This document shows, one piece after another, positions 8,565 through 16,858 of a stretch of 46,608 nt of DNA. Location of the stretch: NCBI RefSeq assembly GCF_946480305.1, contig NZ_CAMLJQ010000036.1:1-46608 (forward strand), given 5' to 3'. This stretch comes from an uncultured Caldimonas sp. (lineage in GTDB: Bacteria; Pseudomonadota; Gammaproteobacteria; Burkholderiales; Burkholderiaceae). Both the position numbers and the translations under genes were made by a program. Under the pieces are notes generated by a model. That model saw only the letters and a program-made list of their open reading frames with translations. It searched no databases and was not told the origin of the DNA. Position 1 is the stretch's first letter. Each line of letters opens with the position of its first letter.

Positions 8565-8689
8565 TTTCAAATCAATCACTTAGACGTGCCGTCCGGCAAT
8601 ACGTCGCCCTCCGGCGACGGATCGGGGGGCTCAGGGTTTCCCTGGGGCCTGCAACCCTATGTAAGCAGCCCTAACCCGATGATTTGAAA
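8565..8689. repeat. Separated 10-bp inverted repeat flanking the glrR-opgG intergenic region
   Basis: TTTCAAATCA at 8565-8574 and TGATTTGAAA at 8680-8689 are exact reverse complements. The second copy is centred about 45 bases upstream of the predicted sigma-54 start point and the first about 160 bases upstream. Paired distal sites are typical of activator or IHF binding at sigma-54 promoters, but the sequence does not match the enterobacterial GlrR box TGTC-N10/11-GACA, so the role is open. Confidence 0.45.
8602..8619. other. Perfect 7-bp stem with 4-base loop between glrR and opgG
   Basis: CGTCGCC (8602-8608), loop CTCC, GGCGACG (8613-8619). It has no T tract on either strand, so it is either a weak terminator of the glrR operon or a dyad-symmetric protein site upstream of the sigma-54 promoter. 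Confidence 0.4.
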
Positions 8690-8702
8690 AGACTTTTCCC
8701 TG

Positions 8703-8718
8703 TTGGCACAGCCCTTGC
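8703..8718 (+). promoter_or_regulatory. Sigma-54 (-24/-12) promoter of opgGH
   Basis: TTGGCACAGCCCTTGC matches the sigma-54 consensus YTGGCACRNNNNTTGC. The -24 GG ends at 8706 and the -12 GC at 8718, exactly 12 bases apart as required. The expected transcription start is near 8730, about 74 bases upstream of the opgG GTG. This excludes the in-frame upstream TTG at 8684 as the start codon. The neighbouring glrR encodes a sigma-54 activator. Confidence 0.88.
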
Positions 8719-8803
8719 GGAAGGGCTCCTCGAACCGGCCGTCCGGCGCTCCACGCGCACGGCGCCGGAATCAGCAGACCAATCAGGGAAAGGAAATCTG
8801 CAC

Positions 8804-10327
8804 GTGTCCTTGCGGGACCGGATCACCGGATGGCGAGCTTTTGTGTCGTGCGCAGCGCTTGTGCTGCTGCCCGCCGCAGCGCAAGCCTTCGACTTCGACG
8901 AGCTGAGCCGCCGTGCCGAGCAACTGGCGCAGCAGCCTCACCGCGCCAGCGCGTCGACGCTGCCCGCCGAGTTGAAAGCGCTCAGCTACGACCAGTACCG
9001 CGACATCCGTTTCAAGCCTGAACGTGCTCTGTGGCGCGGCGAAGGCGTGCCGTTCGAGGTGATGTTCTTCCACCTTGGCAAGCTTCAGACCGAGCCGGTG
9101 CTGATCAACGAGATCACGCCGCAGGGCGTGCGTCACATCGCCTTCGACCGCAACGATTTCGACTACGGCAGGAACCAGCTTGCACCGCAGCAGTGGGGCG
9201 ACGTCGGCTTTGCCGGCTTCCGCGTGCACTACCCGCTAAACACGCCCGACTACAAGGATGAGCTGGTCGTTTTCCTGGGCGCCAGCTACTTCCGCGCGCT
9301 CGGCGCGGGCCAGCACTATGGGCTGTCGGCCCGCGGGCTCGCCATCGACACGGTCGGCGGCGATCGCGAGGAGTTCCCTCGCTTCAAGGAGTTCTGGATC
9401 CGCAAGCCGCAGCCGGGTGCCACCTCGCTCGTGGTGTACGCGCTGCTCGATTCGCCGCGCGCTGCCGGTGCCTGGCAGTTCGAGTTGAAGCCGGGCGCGC
9501 AGACGCTGGTGGAAGTGCGCTCCAAGCTGTACCTGCGCGACGGCGTGGCCACGCTCGGCCTCGCACCGCTGACCAGCATGTTCATGTTCGGCGAAAACCA
9601 GCCCCACCCCGAGGACTTCCGCCCCGAAGTACATGACTCCGACGGTCTGATGGTCGCCACCCGCGAAGGCGAGTGGTTGTGGCGCCCGCTGGTCAACCCG
9701 CGCCGCCCGCTCGCGACGTCTTTCTCGATGCGGGGCCTGCAGGGTTTCGGGCTGATGCAACGTGACCGCAGCTTCGGCAGCTACGAAGACACCGAGGCGC
9801 GCTACGAAAAGCGCCCCAGCACATGGATCGAGCCGTTGGGCGACTGGGGCCCGGGCCGCGTCGAGTTGGTCATGCTGCCCACGCCGGACGAGACCAACGA
9901 CAACATCGTCGCCTACTGGGTGCCAGAGAAGCCGCCGGCGCCCGGCCAGCCGCTGGAGCTGCGCTATCGCATGCACTGGCAAGGCGACCGACAGCAGCGC
10001 CCGCCGGGCGGCTGGGTGGTGCAGACGCGCTCCGGCCGCGGCTTCCAGCAACTGCCGAAGAACGAACACCAGTTCATCGTCGATTTCACCGGACCGAAGC
10101 TCGCCGCCCTGCCCGCCCAGGCACCGCTGCAAGCGATGGTCACCGCCGGCCCCAACGGCCGCATCACCGAACGCAACGTCTACCGCAACGGCGCCAATGG
10201 CACGTGGCGGATGGCTGTGCGCGTCCAGCAGCTTTCGGCATCAGAGCCGGTCGAGCTGCGGGGCTATCTCCAACACGGCAACGACATCCTGACCGAGACA
10301 TGGAGCAACATCATTCCTCCCCAATGA
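8804..10327 (+). CDS. opgG: Glucans biosynthesis protein OpgG (MdoG), periplasmic
   Basis: A 507-residue periplasmic protein needed for branching or release of osmoregulated periplasmic glucans, working after the OpgH glucosyltransferase. The GTG at 8804 is chosen because it is preceded by a GGGAAAGGAAA ribosome site, gives a proper signal peptide (VSLRDRITGWRAFVSCAALVL..AQA, cleavage before FDFDEL), and lies downstream of the sigma-54 promoter. OpgG-family signatures seen include LSYDQYRDIRFKP, AFDRNDFDYG, ASYFRALGAGQHYGLSARGLA, SPRAAGAWQFELKPG and SMFMFGEN, then the C-terminal Ig-like domain. Length agrees with E. coli MdoG. Its stop overlaps the opgH ATG (ATGA), showing coupling. I have no doubt about the identification. 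Confidence 0.97.
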   Translation: MSLRDRITGWRAFVSCAALVLLPAAAQAFDFDELSRRAEQLAQQPHRASASTLPAELKALSYDQYRDIRFKPERALWRGEGVPFEVMFFHLGKLQTEPVLINEITPQGVRHIAFDRNDFDYGRNQLAPQQWGDVGFAGFRVHYPLNTPDYKDELVVFLGASYFRALGAGQHYGLSARGLAIDTVGGDREEFPRFKEFWIRKPQPGATSLVVYALLDSPRAAGAWQFELKPGAQTLVEVRSKLYLRDGVATLGLAPLTSMFMFGENQPHPEDFRPEVHDSDGLMVATREGEWLWRPLVNPRRPLATSFSMRGLQGFGLMQRDRSFGSYEDTEARYEKRPSTWIEPLGDWGPGRVELVMLPTPDETNDNIVAYWVPEKPPAPGQPLELRYRMHWQGDRQQRPPGGWVVQTRSGRGFQQLPKNEHQFIVDFTGPKLAALPAQAPLQAMVTAGPNGRITERNVYRNGANGTWRMAVRVQQLSASEPVELRGYLQHGNDILTETWSNIIPPQ

Positions 10328-12594
10328 GCCGAGCCGGCTCACAACGTGCGGACATTTCGTCACGTGCGCCCTCCATGGCCCCCGGGGCCAGTGCGCCACC
10401 GATCTGCCGTGCTTCCATGCCGGCACGGCCTTGGCGTGGGTTCCTGCGCGGGCTGGTCGATGGCATGGCCGGGCTGTTCGGCCGCGGCGCAGCGGCCACA
10501 CCGGCAGCACCGCTGAGTGGATGGGAACGAGCCGCCATCGTGCGTCGGCGGGTGTTCCTGGCGCTCATCCTGCTGTCGACCGCCATTGCCACTGCGCTGA
10601 TGGCGCAGGTGCAGCCGCCTTATGAAAACCCCGCCCTGCAATATGGCCAGATCGCGTTGTTCGCATTGCTGTTCGCCTGGGTGTCCGCGGGTTTCTTCAC
10701 GGCGCTGATGGGTTTTGTCGTGCAGCTTCGCGGCGACCGGCACGCGCTGTCGCGGCACGACGTGATGAACAACCCGGTGCGTGCAGACGCGCGTACCGCG
10801 GTCATCATGCCGATCTGCAACGAGCACGTGAGCACGGTGTTCGCCGGCCTGCGCGCCACCTGCGAATCGCTGGCCGCCACCGGCGCACAAAGGCTGTTCG
10901 ACATCTACATCCTGTCCGACAGCAGCGACCCCGACATCCGCAGCGCAGAGCTGGCCGCGTGGGGAGAGCTGCGCGCCACGCTGGGCGACAACGCCCGCAT
11001 CTTCTACCGCTGGCGCCAGCGCCGCACCAAGCGCAAGGCCGGCAACGTGGCCGACTTCTGCCGCCGCTGGGGTCGCAACTACCGCTACATGGTCGTGCTC
11101 GATGCCGACAGCGTGATGAGCGGTGACTGCCTGCTGACCATGGTGCGACTGATGGAAGCCAACCCGAAGGCCGGCATCATCCAGACGGCGCCCCAGGCCG
11201 TGGGCCACGCCACCATCCACGCCCGTTCGCAGCAGTTCGCCAGCCGGGTCACCGGGCGGCTGTTCACGCTGGGCATGCAGTACTGGCAGCTGGGCGAATC
11301 GCACTACTGGGGCCACAACGCGATCATCCGCGTCGAACCCTTCATGAAGCATTGCGGTCTGGCGCCGCTGCCTGGCCGAGGTGCCCTGAGCGGCGAGATC
11401 ATGTCGCACGACTTCGTCGAGGCTGCGCTGATGCGCCGCGCGGGCTACCACGTGTGGCTGGTCACCGACCTGCCGGGCAGCTACGAGCAGCAGCCGCCCA
11501 ACCTGCTCGAGGAACTGCAGCGCGACCGCCGCTGGTGCCAGGGCAACCTGCAGAACGCCCGGCTGATCGCCGAGCCCGGCCTGCACGGCGTGCACCGCGC
11601 CATGCTCGCCACCGGTGCGATGGCCTACGGCTCGGCGCCGCTGTGGCTGGCCTTCGTGGTGCTGGGCGCCGCGCTCTGGCTCACCGGAGGCCTGGGCACG
11701 ACCGTGACCGCGTTCGGCCTGCCGCTCGCCGTGGGCGGACTCTGGTTCGGCACGCTGGCCATGCTCGTGCTGCCGCGTGTGCTCGGCATCGCGGCCATCG
11801 TGCTGCGGCACGAGCAGCGCTTCTTCGGCGGCACTGCCGCGCTCATCAAGAGCGCTTTCGTCGAAGCAGGCCTGTCGGTGCTGCAGGCACCGGTGCGCAT
11901 GGTGGCGCACAGCATGTTCGTGCTGGCCGCCCTCACCGGCTGGCGCATCGAATGGAAGTCGCCCCCGCGGGAGGCCGAATCGGTGCCCTGGCGCGATGCC
12001 TTCCGCCGCTTCGCCCCCAGCTGCTCGGTCGTGCTGGCCGCGGCCGCTGCGGTCGTCGCCGCCAACCCGGCTGCCGTGCTGTGGCTCGCACCGATCGCGC
12101 TGCCGCTGCTGCTGGCGGTGCCGTTGACCGTCTTCACCAGCCAGGAACGTCTGGGCGAGCGCGTGCGCGGTGGCGGCTTGCTGACCATCCCCGAAGAAAC
12201 CTGGACGCCGGCGGTGCTGCGCCATGCCTGGGCGTACGCCCGGCGCGAAACGCCCCCCACCCGCTGGAGCGACGTGCTGCGGGACCCGGGCCTGTTCGAC
12301 CTCGTGCGTCGTGCGATGGGCGAGCGTCACACCGCCCATGGAGGCCGGGCGCTGGCCCGCCGTCAGTTGCTGCTCGATCTCTCGCCCGAGCACAACGCCG
12401 ACAGCCTTGCACCCGTGGAGCGCATGCGCTTCCTGAGCGAGCCGCAAAGCCTCGAACAGCTGCGCGTGCGCCACAGCGTGCTGCGTGGTCAAGCCTTCGG
12501 CAGGCAACTCGCCCGCGACCTGGAGCTGCCGCCCACCCACCACGCGCTGGCAATCAACGGGCTGCGAGCTGCCGGCAGTCGCGCGGTTCACTAA
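10324..12594 (+). CDS. opgH: Glucans biosynthesis glucosyltransferase OpgH (MdoH)
   Basis: A 756-residue inner-membrane family 2 glycosyltransferase that polymerises beta-1,2-linked glucose from UDP-glucose for osmoregulated periplasmic glucans. After two N-terminal membrane helices ([18 protein letters not shown] and [16 protein letters not shown]), the cytoplasmic catalytic domain shows [11 protein letters not shown], the DAD motif in [13 protein letters not shown], the acceptor region [17 protein letters not shown] and the [10 protein letters not shown] motif, equivalent to Q(Q/R)xRW. Further membrane helices follow. The C-terminal soluble tail carries the [17 protein letters not shown] region. 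The gene overlaps opgG by four bases and is followed by two stem-loops, the second a strong terminator. In E. coli OpgH also couples cell size to nutrients through FtsZ; whether that holds here is unknown. Confidence 0.96.
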   Translation: MSRAGSQRADISSRAPSMAPGASAPPICRASMPARPWRGFLRGLVDGMAGLFGRGAAATPAAPLSGWERAAIVRRRVFLALILLSTAIATALMAQVQPPYENPALQYGQIALFALLFAWVSAGFFTALMGFVVQLRGDRHALSRHDVMNNPVRADARTAVIMPICNEHVSTVFAGLRATCESLAATGAQRLFDIYILSDSSDPDIRSAELAAWGELRATLGDNARIFYRWRQRRTKRKAGNVADFCRRWGRNYRYMVVLDADSVMSGDCLLTMVRLMEANPKAGIIQTAPQAVGHATIHARSQQFASRVTGRLFTLGMQYWQLGESHYWGHNAIIRVEPFMKHCGLAPLPGRGALSGEIMSHDFVEAALMRRAGYHVWLVTDLPGSYEQQPPNLLEELQRDRRWCQGNLQNARLIAEPGLHGVHRAMLATGAMAYGSAPLWLAFVVLGAALWLTGGLGTTVTAFGLPLAVGGLWFGTLAMLVLPRVLGIAAIVLRHEQRFFGGTAALIKSAFVEAGLSVLQAPVRMVAHSMFVLAALTGWRIEWKSPPREAESVPWRDAFRRFAPSCSVVLAAAAAVVAANPAAVLWLAPIALPLLLAVPLTVFTSQERLGERVRGGGLLTIPEETWTPAVLRHAWAYARRETPPTRWSDVLRDPGLFDLVRRAMGERHTAHGGRALARRQLLLDLSPEHNADSLAPVERMRFLSEPQSLEQLRVRHSVLRGQAFGRQLARDLELPPTHHALAINGLRAAGSRAVH

Positions 12595-12631
12595 GGCCCG
12601 TTCGCACGACCGAGGGCTGTGCGAACAGGCC
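12595..12631 (+). other. Stem-loop immediately after opgH
   Basis: GGCCCGTTCGCAC (12595-12607) pairs with GTGCGAACAGGCC (12619-12631), 12 of 13 positions matched, around an 11-base loop. It starts at the base after the opgH stop codon. It has no T tract and probably adds mRNA 3'-end stability or backs up the terminator that follows. Confidence 0.5.
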
Positions 12632-12658
12632 CTGGCGCATCGCCCCGTTCGTCGGTCC

Positions 12659-12686
12659 GGCCCTGCAGCACCTGCAGGGCCTTTTT
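12659..12686 (+). terminator. Strong rho-independent terminator of opgGH
   Basis: A perfect 10-bp stem GGCCCTGCAG / CTGCAGGGCC (12659-12668, 12672-12681) with a 3-base loop CAC is followed directly by TTTTTCTTT. It separates opgGH from the signal peptidase gene. Confidence 0.92.
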
Positions 12687-12744
12687 CTTTGGCGGCACAA
12701 TCGCCACCGAGCGGGCAGCACGCGCCCGCAGGGAGCCCAGACCG

Positions 12745-13422
12745 ATGATTCACCACCTTCCCCGCTGGCTGCGCGAGAACCGCGGCTTTCTCATCTTCCT
12801 TGTGCTGCTGGGCTTGTTCCGCACCGCTGTTGCCGACTGGAACCCGATCCCCTCCGGTTCGATGCGCCCGACCATCCGCGAGGGCGACGTGGTGTTCGTC
12901 AACCGCCTCGCCTATCAGGTCAAGCTGCCGCTGACCGACGTGGTGCTGGCGCGCACCGGTGAGGTGGAGCGCGGCGACATCGTCACCTTCGCCTCGCCGC
13001 AAGACGGCACACGTCTCATCAAGCGGGTGATCGGCCTGCCCGGCGACGTGATCTCGATGCGCGACAAGGTGCTCTGGATCAACGGGCGCCGCGTCGACTA
13101 TGTCATCACGGGCACCGCGCTCGAGCCGGTGGCGGGCCACCAGGTGCCGGCCACGCGGCTGCAGGAAAAGCTCGACGAACACGCGCACGGCGTGCAATGG
13201 CTCGACGGCCTGGCGACGGTGCCCGATTTCGGCCCGGTGGTCGTGCCACAGGACGAATACCTGATGCTCGGCGACAACCGCGACGACAGCGGCGACTCGC
13301 GCTACTTCGGTTTCGTGCCGCGGCACCTCATCGTCGGCCGGGCCGAGCGGGTGCTGGTGTCGGTCGACCTGCTGGGACAGTGGGCGCCGCAGTTCCAGCG
13401 CTTCGGCATGAAGCTCGAATGA
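12745..13422 (+). CDS. lepB: Signal peptidase I (LepB-type), compact stand-alone copy
   Basis: A 225-residue type I leader peptidase. The single N-terminal membrane helix (GFLIFLVLLGLFRTAVA) is followed by box B with catalytic Ser39 (PIPSGSMRPTI), box D with general-base Lys93 (TRLIKRVIGLPGD) and box E GDNRDDSGDSR. E. coli LepB has two membrane helices and is longer; this protein has one. The main lepB of betaproteobacteria normally lies in lepA-lepB-rnc-era; here none of these genes is adjacent, so this may be a second copy. The ATG at 12745 follows GGGAGCCCAG. The convergent kinase gene ends 40 bases downstream. A substrate cannot be inferred from the context. Confidence 0.92.
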   Translation: MIHHLPRWLRENRGFLIFLVLLGLFRTAVADWNPIPSGSMRPTIREGDVVFVNRLAYQVKLPLTDVVLARTGEVERGDIVTFASPQDGTRLIKRVIGLPGDVISMRDKVLWINGRRVDYVITGTALEPVAGHQVPATRLQEKLDEHAHGVQWLDGLATVPDFGPVVVPQDEYLMLGDNRDDSGDSRYFGFVPRHLIVGRAERVLVSVDLLGQWAPQFQRFGMKLE

Positions 13423-13462
13423 CTCGGCTCGCCGGGCCAGTACCCGGCGCTGCCGGGGTCGA

Positions 13463-14860
13463 TCAGGAGATTCTGGTCAATTCGGCCATCACCTTGGCGC
13501 GGTCGCTGTCGCTGCCCAGCTCGGCGCACAGCAGGCCGTAGAACTGCTCGCGCGTGGTGGCGTGCGCGGCGGCCTTCTTGGCGACGATCTTCGCGATGGG
13601 TCCGATGTGGCTCGCCAGGATGCGCTGCGCCTGCTCCACCACCTGCGCATCGAGCCTGAGGTGGGTGCTCAGCACCGTCGCCGTGCCTCCGGTGCTGCGA
13701 TGCATCCGCACGGCTGAACCGCTGGTGGTGTGCTGCAGGAAGGCCTCGCGCTCCTTGTCGCCCGGCAGGTGCTCGCACAGCTTCGTGGCGAGCGTCTCGA
13801 TGTCGACGCATTCGCGCGCCGCACGGCGCACCAGCACCTTGGCCACGGGGCCGAGGTACTTGGCGAGCGTGGTTTCCACGTGCGAAAGCGTGGCGGCATC
13901 CCAGTGGGTCGGCGGCGCAGTGGTCACCGCCCCGGACGACCCGCGCGCGGAGCTCGACAGGCTGCCAGGCGAGCGCGGCTCAGGCCGAACCACTTCCATG
14001 ATCACGGTCTCTTCCGAGAGGGCGGGCTTGACCGGCTCGCTCGTCTGGCTGAGCAGCGCCTCGCGGAACAACAGCGCGTTCGCATACCTTGCCTCGGGCC
14101 GTTTCGCCAGTGCGGTCGCGACGATCTGGTCATAGCAGGCCGGGCGCGTGGAGCCCGCGTGTTCCGAAGGCCACACCGGGTCCTCGTGCACGATCTTGTA
14201 CATCAGCGTCTCGGCGGTACCGTTGAACGGCAGCTGGCCCGTGAGCAGCTGGTACAGCAGCACGCCGCTCGCCCAGATGTCGACCCGGTGATCGACCGGT
14301 TGCCCGGTGTACTGCTCGGGTGACATGTAGCCCGGCGTGCCGATCACCGAGTTGACCTGCGTGAGCCCGATCGCGTCGATGCGAGCGATGCCGAAGTCGG
14401 CGATCTTCAGCTTGCCCTGGCGCGTGATGATGAGGTTGGCAGGCTTGATGTCGCGGTGCCACACCCCCTGCTCGTGCGCGTGGTCGAGCGCGGTGAGCAG
14501 CTGGGTCATGATGCTCAGCACGTCCTGCTCGGGGAAGCGCGTCTTGCGCGCGATGTAGTGCGACAGGCTGTTGCCCTCGACATACTCCATCGCAATGAAG
14601 GCCTGGTCGGCCTCTTCGCCGTATTCGTAGACCGCCACGATGCCCGGGTGCAGCAAGCGCCCCGCCGCCTGCGCCTCGTTGCGGAAGCGCGCGGCGATTG
14701 ACAGGCCCTGCTCGCTGTCGTCCACCAATTGGCGGCGGATGGTCTTGATGGCGACCGGTCGCCTGATGTTCGGATCGAAGGCCTTGTAGACGACACCCAT
14801 CGCGCCCTCGCCGAGGACGCCGGTGATCGGGTATTTGCCCAGCCGTTCAGGGTGTTTCAT
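13463..14860 (-). CDS. Hanks-type serine/threonine protein kinase with two C-terminal repeats (DUF8082-like)
   Basis: A 465-residue soluble kinase. The kinase domain (about 8-270) has glycine loop GEGAMG (17-22), VAIK with Lys39, catalytic loop HRDIKPAN (Asp137), DFG (155-157) and GTPGYMSPEQ, so it should be active. After a Ser/Ala/Pro-rich linker, two homologous ~60-residue helical repeats follow at about 320-378 and 402-465. They share the core YLGPVAKVLVRRAA / HIGPIAKIVAKKAA, and I believe they match the small domain annotated as DUF8082 in bacterial kinases. No membrane segment is present. The heme sensor gene is 16 bases upstream and the FecR-domain gene precedes that, all on one strand, which suggests one operon. 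The substrate is unknown; PASTA or penicillin-binding domains are absent. Confidence 0.9.
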   Translation of the reverse strand: MKHPERLGKYPITGVLGEGAMGVVYKAFDPNIRRPVAIKTIRRQLVDDSEQGLSIAARFRNEAQAAGRLLHPGIVAVYEYGEEADQAFIAMEYVEGNSLSHYIARKTRFPEQDVLSIMTQLLTALDHAHEQGVWHRDIKPANLIITRQGKLKIADFGIARIDAIGLTQVNSVIGTPGYMSPEQYTGQPVDHRVDIWASGVLLYQLLTGQLPFNGTAETLMYKIVHEDPVWPSEHAGSTRPACYDQIVATALAKRPEARYANALLFREALLSQTSEPVKPALSEETVIMEVVRPEPRSPGSLSSSARGSSGAVTTAPPTHWDAATLSHVETTLAKYLGPVAKVLVRRAARECVDIETLATKLCEHLPGDKEREAFLQHTTSGSAVRMHRSTGGTATVLSTHLRLDAQVVEQAQRILASHIGPIAKIVAKKAAAHATTREQFYGLLCAELGSDSDRAKVMAELTRIS

Positions 14861-14876
14861 GCGTGCGCAGCCTGCA

Positions 14877-15749
14877 TCAGCTGTCCAGCATCTTCATCGC
14901 CTGCACCAGGCTCTTGCGCATGCGCGCGAACGACTCGGCCAGCGTGCCGATCTCGTCGCGGCTGCGGGTCGCGAACTCCGGCGCTTCCAGCTCGCCCAGG
15001 CTCACGCGGTCCGCGATCTTCGACAAGCGGCTGACCGGCTGGATCACGAGCTTCCACAGCATCAGGTTCAGCGCGAGGCCGATCACCAGGAACACGCCGG
15101 TCAGCATGGTCATGAACACATTGAATGCGCGGCTGGCGCGCTCGAGCGGCACCGCCATCGGCACCGAAACGATCTGCGCGCCGACGATCTCGTTGTGATT
15201 CCAGCCGAAGCCGTTGGCCGGGCCATAGCGCTCCACCATCGGCTTCGGCGCCGCGTCGACCGTGCTGTGGCAGCGCAGGCAGGCCGCATCCTTGATCTGG
15301 ATGGGGCGGGCGATGTAGAGCGAACGCCCGCTCGGTGTGTCGCGCTGGCCGACGAACTCCGTCTGCGTGGGCGTGTTGCGGAACTGGTTGACGATGTCCA
15401 CCTCCCACTCGACTGCCCGGTCGCGCGGATTGGTCGGGTTGAGCGTGGCTTCCTTGTAGGCGTAGTCCGGGTACTTCTTGTGCAGCGTCGACAGCACTTC
15501 GGTCGCCGAATACGCCGGCACCGACTGCGGCAGGAAGCTGTACTTCATCTGCGTCTCGAGCAGCGGTGCGATCTGGCCCGAGGTGTAGCCGCGCACGGCC
15601 AGGGCCTTCTCCATCAGCAGCCGCGCATGGTCGAGCACCTCGTCCTGCGCGTTGCGTTCCAACAAGTCACGGGTGATGTAGCCGGTGGCGCCCAAGCCCA
15701 GCACGAAGACCAGCACGAACACCAGGTTGAACTTGAGCAGCAGTTTCAT
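14877..15749 (-). CDS. Membrane sensor with periplasmic heme-binding (Tll0287-like/DUF3365) domain and HAMP, no output domain
   Basis: A 290-residue protein. Transmembrane helix 1 spans about 8-24, a periplasmic domain about 30-205, transmembrane helix 2 about 211-231, and a HAMP segment about 232-285 (VIQPVSRLSKIADRVSLGELE). The protein then stops. The periplasmic part carries a c-type heme motif C157-L-R-C160-H161 inside RPIQIKDAACLRCHST, and the fold signature of DUF3365/Tll0287-like domains (YKEATLNPTNPRD, FRNTP). It is probably a redox, NO or O2 sensor with covalently attached heme. Lacking a kinase or cyclase output, it would have to signal through a partner; the Ser/Thr kinase encoded 16 bases downstream is the obvious candidate (inference). 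Confidence 0.88.
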   Translation of the reverse strand: MKLLLKFNLVFVLVFVLGLGATGYITRDLLERNAQDEVLDHARLLMEKALAVRGYTSGQIAPLLETQMKYSFLPQSVPAYSATEVLSTLHKKYPDYAYKEATLNPTNPRDRAVEWEVDIVNQFRNTPTQTEFVGQRDTPSGRSLYIARPIQIKDAACLRCHSTVDAAPKPMVERYGPANGFGWNHNEIVGAQIVSVPMAVPLERASRAFNVFMTMLTGVFLVIGLALNLMLWKLVIQPVSRLSKIADRVSLGELEAPEFATRSRDEIGTLAESFARMRKSLVQAMKMLDS

Positions 15750-15783
15750 GAAGCCTCACAGAGAACGGGCAGAAGTGGATGGG

Positions 15784-16668
15784 TCAGCGGCTGGCACCGG
15801 CGGAGGCGGTGGTGGGCACGGGCTTGGGCAGGTACTTCTCGGGGAACAGCACACGGTCCCACTCCGGATGCGCGCGCAGGTTCGCAATCAGTCCCTGGCG
15901 GAACTCAGCGTCGTCGGCCAGAGCACGCCAGCGCGCGACGAACGCGGCCCTCAGCGGGCGCTCTGCAGCCAGCCACGCCTGCACGTCCGCATAGTCGATC
16001 TGGCGCTGCTCCTTGGGCAGCACTTCCTTCGAGGCGTACCGATCGGCCAGCCGCGGCAAGCTGTCCCGGAAGGCCCGCGGCATGCGTTCGAGCATGTCGG
16101 CTGGCGGCCGTGGGCTTACCACGGCCTTTGCGGTGCCGCGCCGGAGGTAACTTTCGCCACCCTTCAACGCCACACGCTGGCCGGCCTTGCCGGCGCTGCG
16201 CTCGACCACCTGCACGGGGCCCGTTTCGGCGAACGCAAAGCTTTCCGCCGCCCCGAGAAAACCCACCGCCACGCCGTCGATCTCGGTCGCGTCATAGCCG
16301 GAGGCAACAAAGCGGTTGTGCTTGCCGCCCTTGTCGGCCGTGAACTTGACCCAGCCGTCACGCACGTACAACGCCGCCGCGCGTCGGTCGCGCTCGGAAG
16401 AAAACCTGGGCGCGAGCAACACGGCGGTCGACGGCCCGAGGTCCGCGATCGTGCCGTCGCTGAACTCCAGCCGCACGAGGCCGGCCTTGGTGCTCGTTTC
16501 CACGATGTCGTCGGGCTGCAGCCGCACCCCTTCGGCCAACGCATAGCGGCGGGCCTCGCGCACCAACGCCGCATCGCCCTCAATGATCGTCACGACCGCC
16601 CGCACGTCGGCCCCCGAGGCCCAGGCAGGCCACAGGCAGCAAAGCAACAGAAGCGCTCGAAGGATCAT
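15784..16668 (-). CDS. Exported FecR-domain protein
   Basis: A 294-residue protein with a signal peptide (MILRALLLLCCLWPAWASGA). It is followed by a FecR-type beta domain: RAVVTIIEGDAALVREARRYALAEGVRLQPDDIVETS, and LVRLEFSDGTIADLGPST. The C-terminal half is helical (ADMLERMPRAFRDSLPRLADRYASK) without known motifs. The start at 16668 is chosen because it has a clear AGGGAG ribosome site and begins the signal peptide; a longer frame upstream looks non-coding. It has no transmembrane anti-sigma N-terminus and no sigma factor next to it, so it is not a classical FecR regulator. It is the first gene of a putative three-gene operon with the heme sensor (34-base gap) and the Ser/Thr kinase. Confidence 0.85.
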   Translation of the reverse strand: MILRALLLLCCLWPAWASGADVRAVVTIIEGDAALVREARRYALAEGVRLQPDDIVETSTKAGLVRLEFSDGTIADLGPSTAVLLAPRFSSERDRRAAALYVRDGWVKFTADKGGKHNRFVASGYDATEIDGVAVGFLGAAESFAFAETGPVQVVERSAGKAGQRVALKGGESYLRRGTAKAVVSPRPPADMLERMPRAFRDSLPRLADRYASKEVLPKEQRQIDYADVQAWLAAERPLRAAFVARWRALADDAEFRQGLIANLRAHPEWDRVLFPEKYLPKPVPTTASAGASR

Positions 16669-16818
16669 TTTTCTCCCTTGCAAGTGCGGCGGGCGCCGCA
16701 GGCTCCGCCGGGTCGGCGGTTCGGAATCATATTGTTGCAAGCGGACGCATGGTATCCGGCCGATCCCCTTGCTTGCCGTCGGGAGTGCTTGCAATTTTTC
16801 TTGTTGCCAAGTTTTTCA

Positions 16819-16854
16819 CTCGGTGCCGGCTTTCGGGGCCGAAAACGCACCAAG
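16819..16854 (-). terminator. Possible hairpin terminator after metR
   Basis: CTCGGTGC (16819-16826) and GCACCAAG (16847-16854) pair with one G-T wobble, enclosing an inner TTTCGG/CCGAAA dyad. It begins 4 bases after the metR stop on the minus strand. There is no T tract on that strand, so function as an intrinsic terminator is doubtful. Confidence 0.3.
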
Positions 16855-16858
16855 TCGG

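Noticed and set aside
8602..8619. The perfect dyad after glrR as an intrinsic terminator
   Set aside because: No T tract follows on either strand; kept only as a dyad of unknown role.
8684..8803. A longer opgG starting at TTG 8684
   Set aside because: It would begin upstream of the sigma-54 promoter's start point and would bury the signal peptide 40 residues inside the protein; GTG 8804 has the ribosome site.
10360..13326. A 988-codon open frame on the minus strand opposite opgH and lepB
   Set aside because: Its translation is rich in His, Arg, Gln and Ala with no domain, and it mirrors well-identified genes on the plus strand; it is an artefact of high GC third positions.
15784..16668. The FecR-domain gene as part of an ECF sigma factor/TonB signalling system
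   Set aside because: No sigma factor or TonB receptor gene is near, and the protein has a cleavable signal peptide and not an anti-sigma N-terminus.
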